NCBI GenBank assembly: GCA_034420695.1
Contig: DAOULB010000001.1
Span: forward strand, 1-42,976
Origin: Io17-Chloro-G2 sp034420695
Lineage (GTDB): Bacteria > Chloroflexota > Dehalococcoidia > Lucifugimonadales > UBA3495
Direction: 5' to 3'
Length of the DNA stretch: 42,976 nucleotides
In this document: positions 8,602 through 16,544 of the stretch, one piece after another
How the letters are laid out: every line of letters starts with the position of its first letter
How positions within the stretch are numbered: the stretch's first letter is position 1
Translations under genes and position numbers: made by a program
Notes under the pieces: generated by a model
What the model was told of the DNA's origin: nothing
Databases searched by the model: none
The model's input: the letters and a program-made list of their open reading frames with translations, nothing else

Positions 8602-9617
8602 CAGGCCTCTATGCGGTACACCCGGGCTGCCGTGTCATGGAACATGTCGGCCCGCTCGCTGGGTGAATAGCCCTTGGTGGCCAGCTTGAAGGCGTTGTAC
8701 ATCACGTTGTAGGAAAAAGAGACCTTGTCCACCGGGAAGTTGCTCTCGAACATGGAACGGCTGGGACCAAATGCCTCGATGCACGGACCAATCAGTGGCC
8801 CAATCGATTCCGCCATCTCTTCCGAACCCACCGGCATGTCCCGCAAGTGCCAGTCAAAACCGTACCTCGGCATTCCAACGCCGCCCAGCTTGATAACAAC
8901 GTTGGGAGCTACGGCGACCGCAGCCAACCCTTCCCGCCACGCAGGCATCACTTCGTCCTCTCGCCCTTCGTAAGGCCCTACCCGCATCAGCCCTCCGATG
9001 TGGTTCAACACAATGGTCAAGTCAGGAACGGCTTTGGCAAACTCGGCCATCTCGGGCAACTGGTGAAAGTACATGGCGCACTCCAGGATGAGCCCCATGC
9101 GGGCCAGCACCCTGGCCCCAGCGCGGTATCCGTCGCTGGAAAGCAACCCCTGCTGTTCCCGGCTCTGCACCTCCGGGTGCGGGTCCCAGCCCACCGAGTG
9201 GCGAATGCCCCGGAAGCGGTTGGGGCTGGCCGCCTGCAATGCCTGCAAGGTCTGCTCCACGCCTTCGCCCAGCTTCAGGTCCGCATTCCCGATTATGGCC
9301 GCCGCCGCTCGCCCGGGCCCGTAGAGTCCGCTGGCGCTGGCCGCAGCCAAGCCTTGTACAAACTCCACCTCCCCCACCGACCGCAATTCCGGCGCAGCAT
9401 CGGCCCGATACATGGCCCTGGCCTCTATGAACACCGTCGACAGCACGTTATGCCCGCTGTTGATGTCGTCAGCCAGTTCGTGCAGCATGTACCGCTGATA
9501 CGGAATGCGTTCGGTGCGGAAGTCCCAGAAGTGATGATGGCAGTCGCAAATGGGCAGGTCCGGTTCCAGGGTTTCTTCCTGGGTCAGCGCCAGCCAGTCA
9601 TTGCCTCCGTACGGCAT
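8601..9617 (-). CDS. Amidohydrolase family 2 (COG3618-like metal-dependent hydrolase)
   Basis: A TIM-barrel metal hydrolase of 338 residues. It begins with the metal-binding CDCHHHFWDF motif near residue 25, then RFRGIRHSVGWDP (strand with Arg-His typical of this family), TIVLNHIGG and, near the C terminus, RSMFESNFPVDK, where an Asp or Asn acts on water. The family includes lactonases (2-pyrone-4,6-dicarboxylate hydrolase, fuconolactonase) and decarboxylases; the substrate here is unknown. Upstream frames extend to 9659, but ATG 9617 (MPYGGND) has AGGAGG at correct distance and is the likely start. It is the first gene of the minus-strand cluster and overlaps the MFS gene. The promoter should lie in the 120-base gap to the divergent deacetylase gene. 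Confidence 0.88.
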   Translation of the reverse strand: MPYGGNDWLALTQEETLEPDLPICDCHHHFWDFRTERIPYQRYMLHELADDINSGHNVLSTVFIEARAMYRADAAPELRSVGEVEFVQGLAAASASGLYGPGRAAAAIIGNADLKLGEGVEQTLQALQAASPNRFRGIRHSVGWDPHPEVQSREQQGLLSSDGYRAGARVLARMGLILECAMYFHQLPEMAEFAKAVPDLTIVLNHIGGLMRVGPYEGREDEVMPAWREGLAAVAVAPNVVIKLGGVGMPRYGFDWHLRDMPVGSEEMAESIGPLIGPCIEAFGPSRSMFESNFPVDKVSFSYNVMYNAFKLATKGYSPSERADMFHDTAARVYRIEA

Positions 9618-9684
9618 GGTGGCCCTCCTCGGCAGAATAGAGCGGGCTAATCGTAACACACCCGCAGCCGGGCCTTTGCGAGGC

Positions 9685-9690
9685 TATAAT
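9685..9690 (+). promoter_or_regulatory. Putative -10 box
   Basis: A perfect TATAAT lies 48 bases before the deacetylase start in the divergent gap 9618-9737. There is no recognisable -35 hexamer at 16-18 bases upstream, so the promoter would depend on another feature or an activator. Confidence 0.4.
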
Positions 9691-9737
9691 GGCCCGAGGC
9701 TGCCCCCCATACCATACCCCGTCCTGGAGATGAGAGC

Positions 9738-10631
9738 ATGGTTCGCGACCTCATTGGCTACGGCCCCAATCCCCCGGTTGTCCAGTGGCCCGGCGATGCC
9801 CGGATTGCCGTCTCCGTGGTCGTCAACTACGAAGAGGGCTCGGAGTACTCCACCCTGGACGGCGACGCCTTTCACGAGACCAACAGCGAAGTGCCCTCAC
9901 CGGTCCCTGCGGGGGAAAGAGACGTGTTCAACGAGTCATTCTTCGAATACGGCAGCCGGGTCGGAGTGTGGCGCCTGCTGGACCTCCTCGACCGCTTTCA
10001 GGTCCCATCTACCTTCTTCTGTTGCGCCTTGGCTTTGGAACGCAATCCGGAAGCCGCCCGGGAGATACCGGCCCGGGGCCACGAGGTCTGCGGCCACGGT
10101 TACCGCTGGGAGGAATACCACCTGATGGACCGGGAACAGGAACGGTTGTCCATCCAGAAGACCGTTGATTCCCTCACCCGCACCACCGGGCAGCGGCCGG
10201 TGGGCTGGTTCACCCGCTACGGGGCCAGCGTAAACACCCGCGACTTGGTCGCTTCCGAGGGCGGTTTCATCTACGACAGCGGTGCGATGAACGACGACCT
10301 TCCCTATTACACCCCGGTCAACGGCAAGCCTTGGCTGGTGGTGCCCTACAGCATGGAGACCAACGATGCCCGTTTCTGGCGCGGCGGCTTGACCAGCATC
10401 AGCGGTTTCTATGAATACCTGAAGGAGACATTTGACTGCCTCTACCAAGAAGGAAGCGAACACCCGAAAATGATGTCGGTGGGCCTTCATTGCCGCATCG
10501 CCGGGCGCCCCGCCCGCTCCATGGCGGTGCAGCGGTTCCTGGAATACGCCCGCGGTTTCCCCCAAGTATGGTTCGCCCGCCGCGACGAGATAGCCCGCTG
10601 GTGGCTGGACCATTACCCTCCGCCGTCCTGA
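9738..10631 (+). CDS. Polysaccharide deacetylase family, PuuE allantoinase-like
   Basis: A NodB-fold hydrolase of 297 residues in the group of cofactor-light allantoinase PuuE and its relatives. It shows VVNYEEGSEYS near residue 30, FFEYGSRVGVWRLLDLLD, PSTFFCCALALERNPE, HEVCGHGYRWEEYH with the metal-binding histidines at ~118-123, and QRPVGWFTRYGASVNT, all in family order. PuuE opens the allantoin ring; other members hydrolyse imides or related amides, so I would not assign allantoin firmly. No other purine-degradation gene is in view. It is transcribed alone, divergently from the amidohydrolase cluster, with a TATAAT upstream. Confidence 0.82.
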   Translation: MVRDLIGYGPNPPVVQWPGDARIAVSVVVNYEEGSEYSTLDGDAFHETNSEVPSPVPAGERDVFNESFFEYGSRVGVWRLLDLLDRFQVPSTFFCCALALERNPEAAREIPARGHEVCGHGYRWEEYHLMDREQERLSIQKTVDSLTRTTGQRPVGWFTRYGASVNTRDLVASEGGFIYDSGAMNDDLPYYTPVNGKPWLVVPYSMETNDARFWRGGLTSISGFYEYLKETFDCLYQEGSEHPKMMSVGLHCRIAGRPARSMAVQRFLEYARGFPQVWFARRDEIARWWLDHYPPPS

Positions 10632-10811
10632 TTCTCTCGCTCACTTCCACCTTGGCCCGGCATTGGTTTCGGCCACAGGGGTCTTAGTCACGGTTGCTCC
10701 ACGGGCCATCCTGACACTACAATCCTGCAAGGCGCCTCTTGGTAGCGCTTGTCGCCCACCTTCAATTCAAAGCGTCAATACTCGTCAATCTATAACTATA
10801 AGTGACGGTTT

Positions 10812-11525
10812 ATGGCAGACCTGAAAGCACTAATAGGCTACATCGTGGACCAAGTAACGGACCGGAACGGAGTTGTAGGTAGGACTTCCCTGATGAAGCT
10901 CGTCTACCTGGTAGACGTGGAACATTGCAGGCGTTTTGGAAAACAGGCTACCGGCTTGAAGTGGCGATTTCATCACTACGGGCCTTACACCCACGAATTG
11001 GACCCAGCCATAAATCCCTTCGGGAATTACCTGGATGAACGCGAGTTTACTTGGACAGCTAAGGACGAAAAGGTGTCCGGTTACAGGTATACCCAGAGGG
11101 AAGACTGGCGGGAAATCGAGACTGCCTTCAATGCTAACTACAGTGCTCCGATAAAGCGCTCCGTTGATAATGTCATTGAGAGGTGGGGGCTTGAGTCCCT
11201 CCACACAATCTTGGACTACGTGTACTTCGAAACCGAACCGATGCAAGGAGCTAAGCGGGGAGAATACTTGGACTTCTCCAAGGTAGAGCGGGACTCGTCT
11301 CCAATCGAAAAGACCGGAAAGGTCCGGTTCTCGGAGGATTTTCTAAACGGCCTTCACGGTCGGTTGAAAGAACGAAAAGACAATAGGAACCGGAATATAC
11401 GCAAGGCTACCGAACCCGTATATGACGAAGTATACGAATCGGCAGTGAAGGCGATGGGGGAAGAAGAGGGGACAAATCTGCATTTCCAGACACACTTCCG
11501 GATAGCCGGGCCTGGTCTGGAGTAA
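10812..11525 (+). CDS. Panacea-domain (DUF4065, SocA-like) protein, candidate antitoxin
   Basis: A 237-residue protein whose first ~125 residues form a Panacea/DUF4065 domain: RTSLMKLVYLVDVEHCRRFG followed by GLKWRFHHYGPYTHEL, the family's typical helix and loop, then TILDYVYFETEPM. The C-terminal half is charged and unrecognised. Panacea domains are known as the antitoxin part of PanAT toxin-antitoxin systems and in SocA, a proteolytic adaptor. The next gene starts seven bases after this stop and has PemK/MazF-like features, so an antitoxin role fits. There is no strong Shine-Dalgarno; TATAAC/TATAAG boxes lie about 10-20 bases before the ATG, suggesting a very short leader. Codon use here is less GC-rich than in the catabolic genes, consistent with an accessory module. 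Confidence 0.8.
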   Translation: MADLKALIGYIVDQVTDRNGVVGRTSLMKLVYLVDVEHCRRFGKQATGLKWRFHHYGPYTHELDPAINPFGNYLDEREFTWTAKDEKVSGYRYTQREDWREIETAFNANYSAPIKRSVDNVIERWGLESLHTILDYVYFETEPMQGAKRGEYLDFSKVERDSSPIEKTGKVRFSEDFLNGLHGRLKERKDNRNRNIRKATEPVYDEVYESAVKAMGEEEGTNLHFQTHFRIAGPGLE

Positions 11526-11532
11526 TCAGGTC

Positions 11533-12234
11533 TTGATCGGTCTTCTGTCACCTGACGAGTACTACAATCCTTTAAGTCCCGGCCCCGTCCTTGAGCAGCT
11601 TTACAATATCGGACAATTCTTCTGGGCTCCTTCCCTGTTCTTGTTTGGTGAACGACAACCTTTCCTGCTACGGAGCAGCTACAGCCAAGTCTTGGGCGAC
11701 TATGAATACAGAATTGAGCAAATACGCCGAGAAGGTGAATTCGAAACACCTCAAGAGCCAAATCAGACTTTGGGGATACGCTCCGACGAGCGAGCTGTAA
11801 TCCTCGGGGCTAAGAGACGTCCCGTCGTCCTTATTTCGAGACCGGTCATTGAGTGGACGGATTCCCGAAGAAGGCAGGACGAATGCTACGTAGTAGCCCC
11901 GGTGTATTCCTTCGGCGGCGACGAGACCAGGCTAACGTACAGCCAGACCTTCATCGAACGAGTTAAGGCATACCTGTACTGGCAGCTCTTTTACTTGCCT
12001 GCAAGTAACCGCAGTCGAATTAGAGAAGGATTCACTCGTCTTGATCGTCTCCAAGTAATCCACAAAAGCATGTTGGAACACATGCCGGTAATGCTCAGCG
12101 ATGACAAGCAATCTTTGTTGCGATCCTGGGTCCGCGTCTACTTTGGAGAAGAGTTGGACGCCGTTGATGACGTATTGTTTGACTACCGCGAGCAGGCTAT
12201 CGAAAACCTCAAGATTCAAGGCCTGATCCCTTGA
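11533..12234 (+). CDS. Candidate PemK/MazF-like toxin partner
   Basis: A 233-residue protein I do not recognise as a whole. Its middle and C-terminal parts fit a PemK/MazF-type SH3 barrel: RRPVVLISRP (compare RPVLVLS), CYVVAPVYSF (compare VVxPITS), and REGFTRLDRLQVIHKSML followed by LSDDKQSLLRSWVRVYFGEE, matching the family's final strand and helices. Members cut mRNA or other RNA; activity here is inference. The N-terminal ~90 residues and an insert before the last strand make it about twice the length of MazF. The start is probably TTG 11533 with GGAG about ten bases upstream; no earlier in-frame ATG exists. It follows the Panacea gene by seven bases and is surely cotranscribed with it. Confidence 0.6.
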   Translation: MIGLLSPDEYYNPLSPGPVLEQLYNIGQFFWAPSLFLFGERQPFLLRSSYSQVLGDYEYRIEQIRREGEFETPQEPNQTLGIRSDERAVILGAKRRPVVLISRPVIEWTDSRRRQDECYVVAPVYSFGGDETRLTYSQTFIERVKAYLYWQLFYLPASNRSRIREGFTRLDRLQVIHKSMLEHMPVMLSDDKQSLLRSWVRVYFGEELDAVDDVLFDYREQAIENLKIQGLIP

Positions 12235-12390
12235 ATTAGCGGTAAGAGGGATCCTCGACCGGTCCCTGCGTAAACTGTCCCCTCTCAAATTTACTCTTAC
12301 ACCCTCCCCTGCTATACTGCGGAAACTCGCTCCCACCTCTGTTGGACCCCCAGCCCGGATCTCGTTTCGCGGTTTTTTGGAGAGGTGCTC

Positions 12391-13266
12391 ATGGTCGTCC
12401 AACCCCAAGTGACCTACAACCCTTCCGGTTCCTACCAAGTTGAAGTCCGAGAGGTCGAATACCTCCGCCACGGCGACGAGTCTTGGCTGGTCCGCATTTA
12501 TCAGCCCCAAGGCCAGCCCCGTGAGGGAGGCGCATTCCCGGCCTTACTGGACGTTCACGGAGGAGCGTGGAACCGGGGCGACCGCCTCCATTCGGAGTAT
12601 CGGGCGCCGCTGCTGGCCGCCACCGGCGTGATTATAGCCTCGGTCGACTTCCGCCTTGGTCCCAAGCACCCCTACCCGGCCCAAGTCGCTGACGTGAACT
12701 ATGCCACCCGCTGGCTTAAGGCCCAGGCCGCCGAGTTGGGCGCCGACCCGTCATCGGTGGGCGTCTGGGGAGCCTCCAGCGGAGGCCACACCGCCTTCCT
12801 CAGCGCCATGCGCCCCAACGACCCCCGCTACACCGCCATCCCCCTCGACAATGGCGGCAGTTTCGATGCCAGCGTTCGCTACGTAATCGGCTGCTGGCCC
12901 ATCGTCGATCCTTACGCCCGATACTTCTTCGCCAAAGACACTGGCAACGATCGGCTGGTCGCCTCCTCCGAGGCCTATTTCCTGACCGAAGACGCCATGC
13001 AAGAGGGGAACCCCCACCACATCCTGAAGCGGGGAGAGAGTGCGGTGCTTCCTCCGGCCCTGATCATCCAGGGCACCGACGACGATAATCTGCCGGTCCC
13101 GGTCACCGAAGAGTTCGCCGAGGCCTACCGGCAAGCGGGAGGCAGCCTGCAGCTTGAGATTTTCCAGGGGATGCCCCACAGCTTTGCCACCCAGGAGGGC
13201 CCTGAAGGCGATCGGGCCCACCAGATCTTGAGAAACTTCATCGCAGCCCAACTTAATGGGGGTTAG
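12391..13266 (+). CDS. Alpha/beta hydrolase (HSL/carboxylesterase-like)
   Basis: An esterase-type alpha/beta hydrolase of 291 residues. The oxyanion-hole motif LDVHGGAW is at about 53-60, the nucleophile elbow GASSGGH places Ser129, the acid is probably in QGTDDDNLPV and the base His is in GMPHSFA near the C terminus. The order and HGG motif are those of the hormone-sensitive lipase/acetyl-hydrolase family, which splits short-chain esters or amides. GGAGAGG precedes ATG 12391; a GTG two codons upstream is less well placed. It sits 100 bases before the tandem decarboxylase-like genes and may be cotranscribed with them. Confidence 0.9.
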   Translation: MVVQPQVTYNPSGSYQVEVREVEYLRHGDESWLVRIYQPQGQPREGGAFPALLDVHGGAWNRGDRLHSEYRAPLLAATGVIIASVDFRLGPKHPYPAQVADVNYATRWLKAQAAELGADPSSVGVWGASSGGHTAFLSAMRPNDPRYTAIPLDNGGSFDASVRYVIGCWPIVDPYARYFFAKDTGNDRLVASSEAYFLTEDAMQEGNPHHILKRGESAVLPPALIIQGTDDDNLPVPVTEEFAEAYRQAGGSLQLEIFQGMPHSFATQEGPEGDRAHQILRNFIAAQLNGG

Positions 13267-13364
13267 TCTCGTAATTGGACAAGCTCACCTCAGGGTAGTG
13301 GGGTTGGTTCCGGCGCAAGGCCGGTTCGGGCCAAAGGAAAACACAAAACAGCGGGAGGTCTCAC

Positions 13365-14417
13365 ATGGCTGTAAAGATAACCATCGCCTTCGGTGAAAAT
13401 CCCCGGGTGGACCCCATGCGGGACGGCACCGTCAAGCCAGAGGGCATCGACTTGGAAGTGCTGACCATAGAGGGCGGAATGCTCTTTTATCGCAATTTGG
13501 CCAACGACGAATTCGACGCCTCTGAAATGTCCATATCTGAGACCCTGGTGGCCATGGAACGCAAGGACACCGTGGGGAAGGGTAAGTGGGACTGGTCCGC
13601 CCTGCCTGTTTTCCTGGGAAGGGGCTGCCCTTGGCCCTCCTTCTACGTGCGCAACGACTCCGGCATCGAGTCCCCGGCAGACCTGAAGGGAAAGCGCATC
13701 GGCTACGGCGACTACGACCAGACCTCAGCGGTATGGATGCGCTGCCACCTGAAGGACCTCTACGGCATCGAGGCCAGCGACAATAGTTGGTGGAACGGGC
13801 GCACCAAGGAGCTCAGCCACGGCGGCGGCCTGGGGCTGCACCTGCCCGGCCATGAAGTGGTGGGCGTCGAGCATCACTGGCTCACCGCCGACCAGACCTT
13901 GGACCGGATGCTCGACGCGGGCGAGTTGGATGCCAGCGGCGGCATCCGCAGGAGGGGCCGGGTAACCGCCGGAGACGCCACCGTCATCGACCGTTACGGC
14001 GGCACCCAAGTGGACGGCAACCCCAACTTCCGCCGGCTTATGCCCGACGCCGGCCAGCAGGCGGTGTACGACTACTACAAGCAGACCGGCTTCTATCAAG
14101 CCAACCATCATGTGATCGTCCAGAACCGGATTCTCAGGGAGCATCCCTGGGTGGCCTTGGAACTCTACAAGGCCTTCGAAGAGTCCAAGAGAGTGGCTTT
14201 CGAAAGGGCCAGGGAAGCCTCGGAGGGCTACCTCTACTTCCCGGAGAACGCTTTCAAAGAGCAGGACGCTGCTTTGGGAGAGGACCCCTTCCCCATGGGA
14301 ATCAATAAAATGGGCAAGAACATCGAACGCATCATCCAGAGCAACCAGGAAGCCGGCTTGCTCACCAAGCCCTTGAGCCTGGAACAGGTCTACTTCAGCA
14401 CCATGATGGACACCTAG
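13365..14417 (+). CDS. 4,5-dihydroxyphthalate decarboxylase-like protein, copy 1
   Basis: A 350-residue protein of the 4,5-dihydroxyphthalate decarboxylase (Pht5) group, which has the fold of a type II periplasmic binding protein but no signal peptide, so it acts in the cytoplasm. Family marks are DGTVKPEGIDLEVLT near residue 20, FDASEMSISE, LPVFLGRGC, ADLKGKRIGYGDYDQTSAVW, and HHVIVQNRILREHPWVALEL. The group removes a carboxyl group from dihydroxylated aromatic acids; the real substrate here is unknown. A good GGGAGG ribosome site precedes the start. A paralogue follows 58 bases downstream in the same direction. This copy has SGGIRRRGRVTAGD where the other has TVLQTSGTVTAGD, so the two may differ in substrate. 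Confidence 0.8.
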   Translation: MAVKITIAFGENPRVDPMRDGTVKPEGIDLEVLTIEGGMLFYRNLANDEFDASEMSISETLVAMERKDTVGKGKWDWSALPVFLGRGCPWPSFYVRNDSGIESPADLKGKRIGYGDYDQTSAVWMRCHLKDLYGIEASDNSWWNGRTKELSHGGGLGLHLPGHEVVGVEHHWLTADQTLDRMLDAGELDASGGIRRRGRVTAGDATVIDRYGGTQVDGNPNFRRLMPDAGQQAVYDYYKQTGFYQANHHVIVQNRILREHPWVALELYKAFEESKRVAFERAREASEGYLYFPENAFKEQDAALGEDPFPMGINKMGKNIERIIQSNQEAGLLTKPLSLEQVYFSTMMDT

Positions 14418-14475
14418 GACAGTTCTTCGCTTTCCCAGCCTTACCGGGACCCAATTCAGCGAACGGGAGTTAACT

Positions 14476-15528
14476 ATGGCGCTTCACATGACTATGGCAT
14501 TCGGGGAGAATCCCCGGGTGGCGCCCCTCAAGGACGGCACGGTCAAGCCCGAGGGCATCGACCTGGAAATAGTAACCATCCACGGCGGGATGCTGTTCTA
14601 CCGCAACTTGGCCTACGATGAATTCGACGCTTCCGAAATGTCCATCTCCGAGACCCTGCTGGCTCGAGAGCGCCGTGAAGCCCTCGGCAACGGAAAATGG
14701 GACTGGTCGGCCCTGCCCGTCTTCCTCAGCCGGGGCCACATGTGGAACGGCCTCTACGTCAACACCTCCTCCGGTATCGACTCCCTTTCCGACCTTAAGG
14801 GCAAGCGCATTGCCGTCCCCGACTACGATATGACCGCCGCCCTGTGGATGCGCTGCACCCTCAAGGACCTCTACGGCATCGAAGCCGGAGACAACGTCTG
14901 GTTCAACGCCCGCACCAAGGAGTTGAGCCACGGCGGAGCCTTGGGGCTGCACCTTCCCGGCCATGAGGTGGTGGGCGTGGACCACTCCTTCTACACTGCC
15001 GACCAAGCCCAGGACTCGGAGTTGGAAAAGGGCAACATAGACGCCTGCACCGTCCTCCAGACCAGCGGAACGGTCACCGCCGGAGACCCCACCGTTATCG
15101 ACCGCTATGGCGGCACTCAAATGCAGGGCAACCCCAATGTCAAACGGCTGATGCCCGACGGCGGCTGGGAACTCATCCGTGAGTACTACCGTCAGACCGG
15201 TTACCACCACGTTAACCACAACATAATCGTGCAGAACCGCATCCTGAACGAGCACCCGTGGGTGGCCATGGAGCTCTACCTGGCATTTGAGCGGTCCAAG
15301 CAGGTGGCCTACCAGCGGGCGCGGGAAAACCTGTCGGGCTACTTGTACATGGGTGGCCGTGAATTCGCCGAGCAGGCCGAGGTCTTCGGTGAAGACCCCT
15401 ACCCCATCGGCATTAACAAGATGGGCAGGAACATCGAAAGGGCCATCCAAGGCTCCTACGAGCAGGGCCTGTTGCGCCGCCCCCTTGCCTTGGACGAGGT
15501 CTATTTCCGCACTACCCTGGACACCTGA
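14476..15528 (+). CDS. 4,5-dihydroxyphthalate decarboxylase-like protein, copy 2
   Basis: A 350-residue paralogue of the preceding gene, identical in length and clearly homologous throughout (shared FDASEMSISETL, KELSHGG, GLHLPGHEVVGV, VTAGD, VIDRYGGTQ, QNRIL, EHPWVA). It is also cytoplasmic with the decarboxylase/binding-protein fold. The active-site surroundings differ: DLKGKRIAVPDYDMTAALW replaces copy 1's DLKGKRIGYGDYDQTSAVW and is closer to characterised decarboxylases. GGGAG precedes the start. The pair appears to be an old tandem duplication, possibly forming a heteromer or acting on two related acids. A 29-base palindromic repeat lies 90 bases after the stop. Confidence 0.8.
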   Translation: MALHMTMAFGENPRVAPLKDGTVKPEGIDLEIVTIHGGMLFYRNLAYDEFDASEMSISETLLARERREALGNGKWDWSALPVFLSRGHMWNGLYVNTSSGIDSLSDLKGKRIAVPDYDMTAALWMRCTLKDLYGIEAGDNVWFNARTKELSHGGALGLHLPGHEVVGVDHSFYTADQAQDSELEKGNIDACTVLQTSGTVTAGDPTVIDRYGGTQMQGNPNVKRLMPDGGWELIREYYRQTGYHHVNHNIIVQNRILNEHPWVAMELYLAFERSKQVAYQRARENLSGYLYMGGREFAEQAEVFGEDPYPIGINKMGRNIERAIQGSYEQGLLRRPLALDEVYFRTTLDT

Positions 15529-15615
15529 GGGTTAAGCCGGAACCCGCAGCTTGAGTGTGTAACTGTTCAGTTTTCGTGATATCCTTCCGGAAAGAAGCAT
15601 CCACTGCGGAGGAAC

Positions 15616-15644
15616 GTAGGGGCGGGTTTGAAACCCGCCCCTAC
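15616..15644. repeat. 29-base palindromic repeat, copy 1
   Basis: GTAGGGGCGGGTTT, a central G, then the perfect complement: 14 paired bases. Imperfect copies lie at 27967-27995 and 37479-37507, each just after a stop codon. This copy follows the second decarboxylase-like gene and is followed by TTATTG, so it could stop or stabilise that transcript. Confidence 0.85.
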
Positions 15645-15719
15645 TTATTGAGCGGCATTCTTGACCCTAACAGATAACCGTCTCGCCAAGTGTGAACACT
15701 TACCCGGATGCTCCGGGCA

Positions 15720-15768
15720 TTGCAATTCACTTCCAATAGACGTATACTACACATTGTAATACGTATAC
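15720..15768 (+). promoter_or_regulatory. Sigma-70-type promoter with operator-like direct repeats
   Basis: TTGCAA at 15720-15725 and TATACT at 15743-15748 are separated by 17 bases, a good housekeeping promoter for the VapBC-like genes. Two copies of ACGTATAC start at 15740 and 15761, 21 bases (two helix turns) apart. Each contains the palindrome GTATAC, and the first overlaps the -10 box. This is the expected layout for autorepression by a toxin-antitoxin complex, though binding is inference. Confidence 0.65.
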
Positions 15769-15792
15769 CCTGCCAGCAGGACAATTTAACCC

Positions 15793-16017
15793 ATGAAACA
15801 AAAACTTACAATCACAGTAGACGCCGACTTGCTGCCCAAAGCCAAGCGGTACGCCCGCTCCCAGGGGGTTTCCCTCTCCTCCCTAATTGAAAAGACTCTC
15901 AGGGAAACAACCCCCGAGTACAACACGTCCTTTTCAGACAGGTGGAAGGGCAAGTTCGAGCCCGCTGAGGGTGACAGCCCTCGCTATGAGGCTTTGGCCA
16001 AGAAGTATCTCCAATGA
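15793..16017 (+). CDS. VapB-like antitoxin (DUF6364/ribbon-helix-helix type)
   Basis: A 74-residue protein starting KQKLTITVDADLLPKAKRYA followed by SQGVSLSSLIEKTL: a short beta-strand and two helices typical of ribbon-helix-helix antitoxins of the DUF6364 group. The tail from residue ~45 (FSDRWKGKF, YEALAKKYL) is likely the toxin-binding part. The start is the first ATG after the promoter at 15720-15748; only a weak AGGA lies upstream. Its stop overlaps the toxin start by four bases (ATGA), so the two are translationally coupled. It should neutralise the PIN toxin and repress the promoter through the ACGTATAC repeats. Confidence 0.82.
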   Translation: MKQKLTITVDADLLPKAKRYARSQGVSLSSLIEKTLRETTPEYNTSFSDRWKGKFEPAEGDSPRYEALAKKYLQ

Positions 16018-16421
16018 TACTTCTCGACACCGACGTGCTCATTGACGTAGCCCTCGACAGGCAACCATTCTCCGGGCCGTCGTCGGAACTCCTGGACCGC
16101 ATTGAGAGAGGTTCGGAGCAAGCCTATATGGCTTGGCACTCGGTGTCGAATCTTTATTACTTGGTTTCGCCTGCCCGGGGCGATATCGACACCCGCGATT
16201 TCATTGTTGACCTGACCCGTTTCGTCGGTGTGGCCTCGGCCAATTCCGAGGCAATTCGATATGCGGCGGCCCTTCCCATGGACGATTTCGAGGACGCTAT
16301 GCAGGTGGCCGCCGCCCGCGCCTGCGGGGCCCGCCAGATCGTCACCAGGAACCTGAAGGACTACGAACGGTCCCCAATCCCGGCGGTAGCACCCAAGGAG
16401 GCGCTGACCGGCCTGTTCTAA
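16014..16421 (+). CDS. VapC-like PIN-domain toxin
   Basis: A 135-residue PIN-domain protein. It opens with MILLDTDVLIDVAL, giving the first acidic residue (Asp5), has a central WHSVSNLYYLV helix, and carries the later acidic cluster in DDFEDAMQVAAARA and the final strand IVTRNLKDYE. PIN toxins use these acidic residues to bind Mg2+ and cleave RNA, often tRNA. I do not see a glutamate at the usual central position (helix SNLYYL), as in some PIN subgroups, so the active site may be slightly atypical. It overlaps the antitoxin gene. The module's stop is followed directly by a dispersed ~105-base repeat. Confidence 0.87.
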   Translation: MILLDTDVLIDVALDRQPFSGPSSELLDRIERGSEQAYMAWHSVSNLYYLVSPARGDIDTRDFIVDLTRFVGVASANSEAIRYAAALPMDDFEDAMQVAAARACGARQIVTRNLKDYERSPIPAVAPKEALTGLF

Positions 16422-16423
16422 GA

Positions 16424-16535
16424 AAAGTCTGAGTAAGTACAGTTGAAGCTCCTTCTCCCTTGATGGGAGAAGGTTGGGATGAGGGTGAATAGCAACCGTT
16501 CGCCGCTGCTGTAGGACTTATTCAAGGGTTCGCTA
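16424..16535 (+). repeat. Dispersed ~105-base repeat, copy A
   Basis: This intergenic block contains AAAGTCTGAGTAAGTACAGT, then CCCTTGATGGGAGAAGG, GGGATGAGGGTGAATAGCAA, CCGTTCGCCGCTGCTGTAGG. Near copies in the same orientation occur at 30909-31013 (very close) and 29361-29470 (more diverged). It carries no open frame. The CCCTTGATGGG core can form a small hairpin. Probably a non-autonomous mobile or REP-like element. Confidence 0.8.
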
Positions 16536-16544
16536 AGCCCGCTC

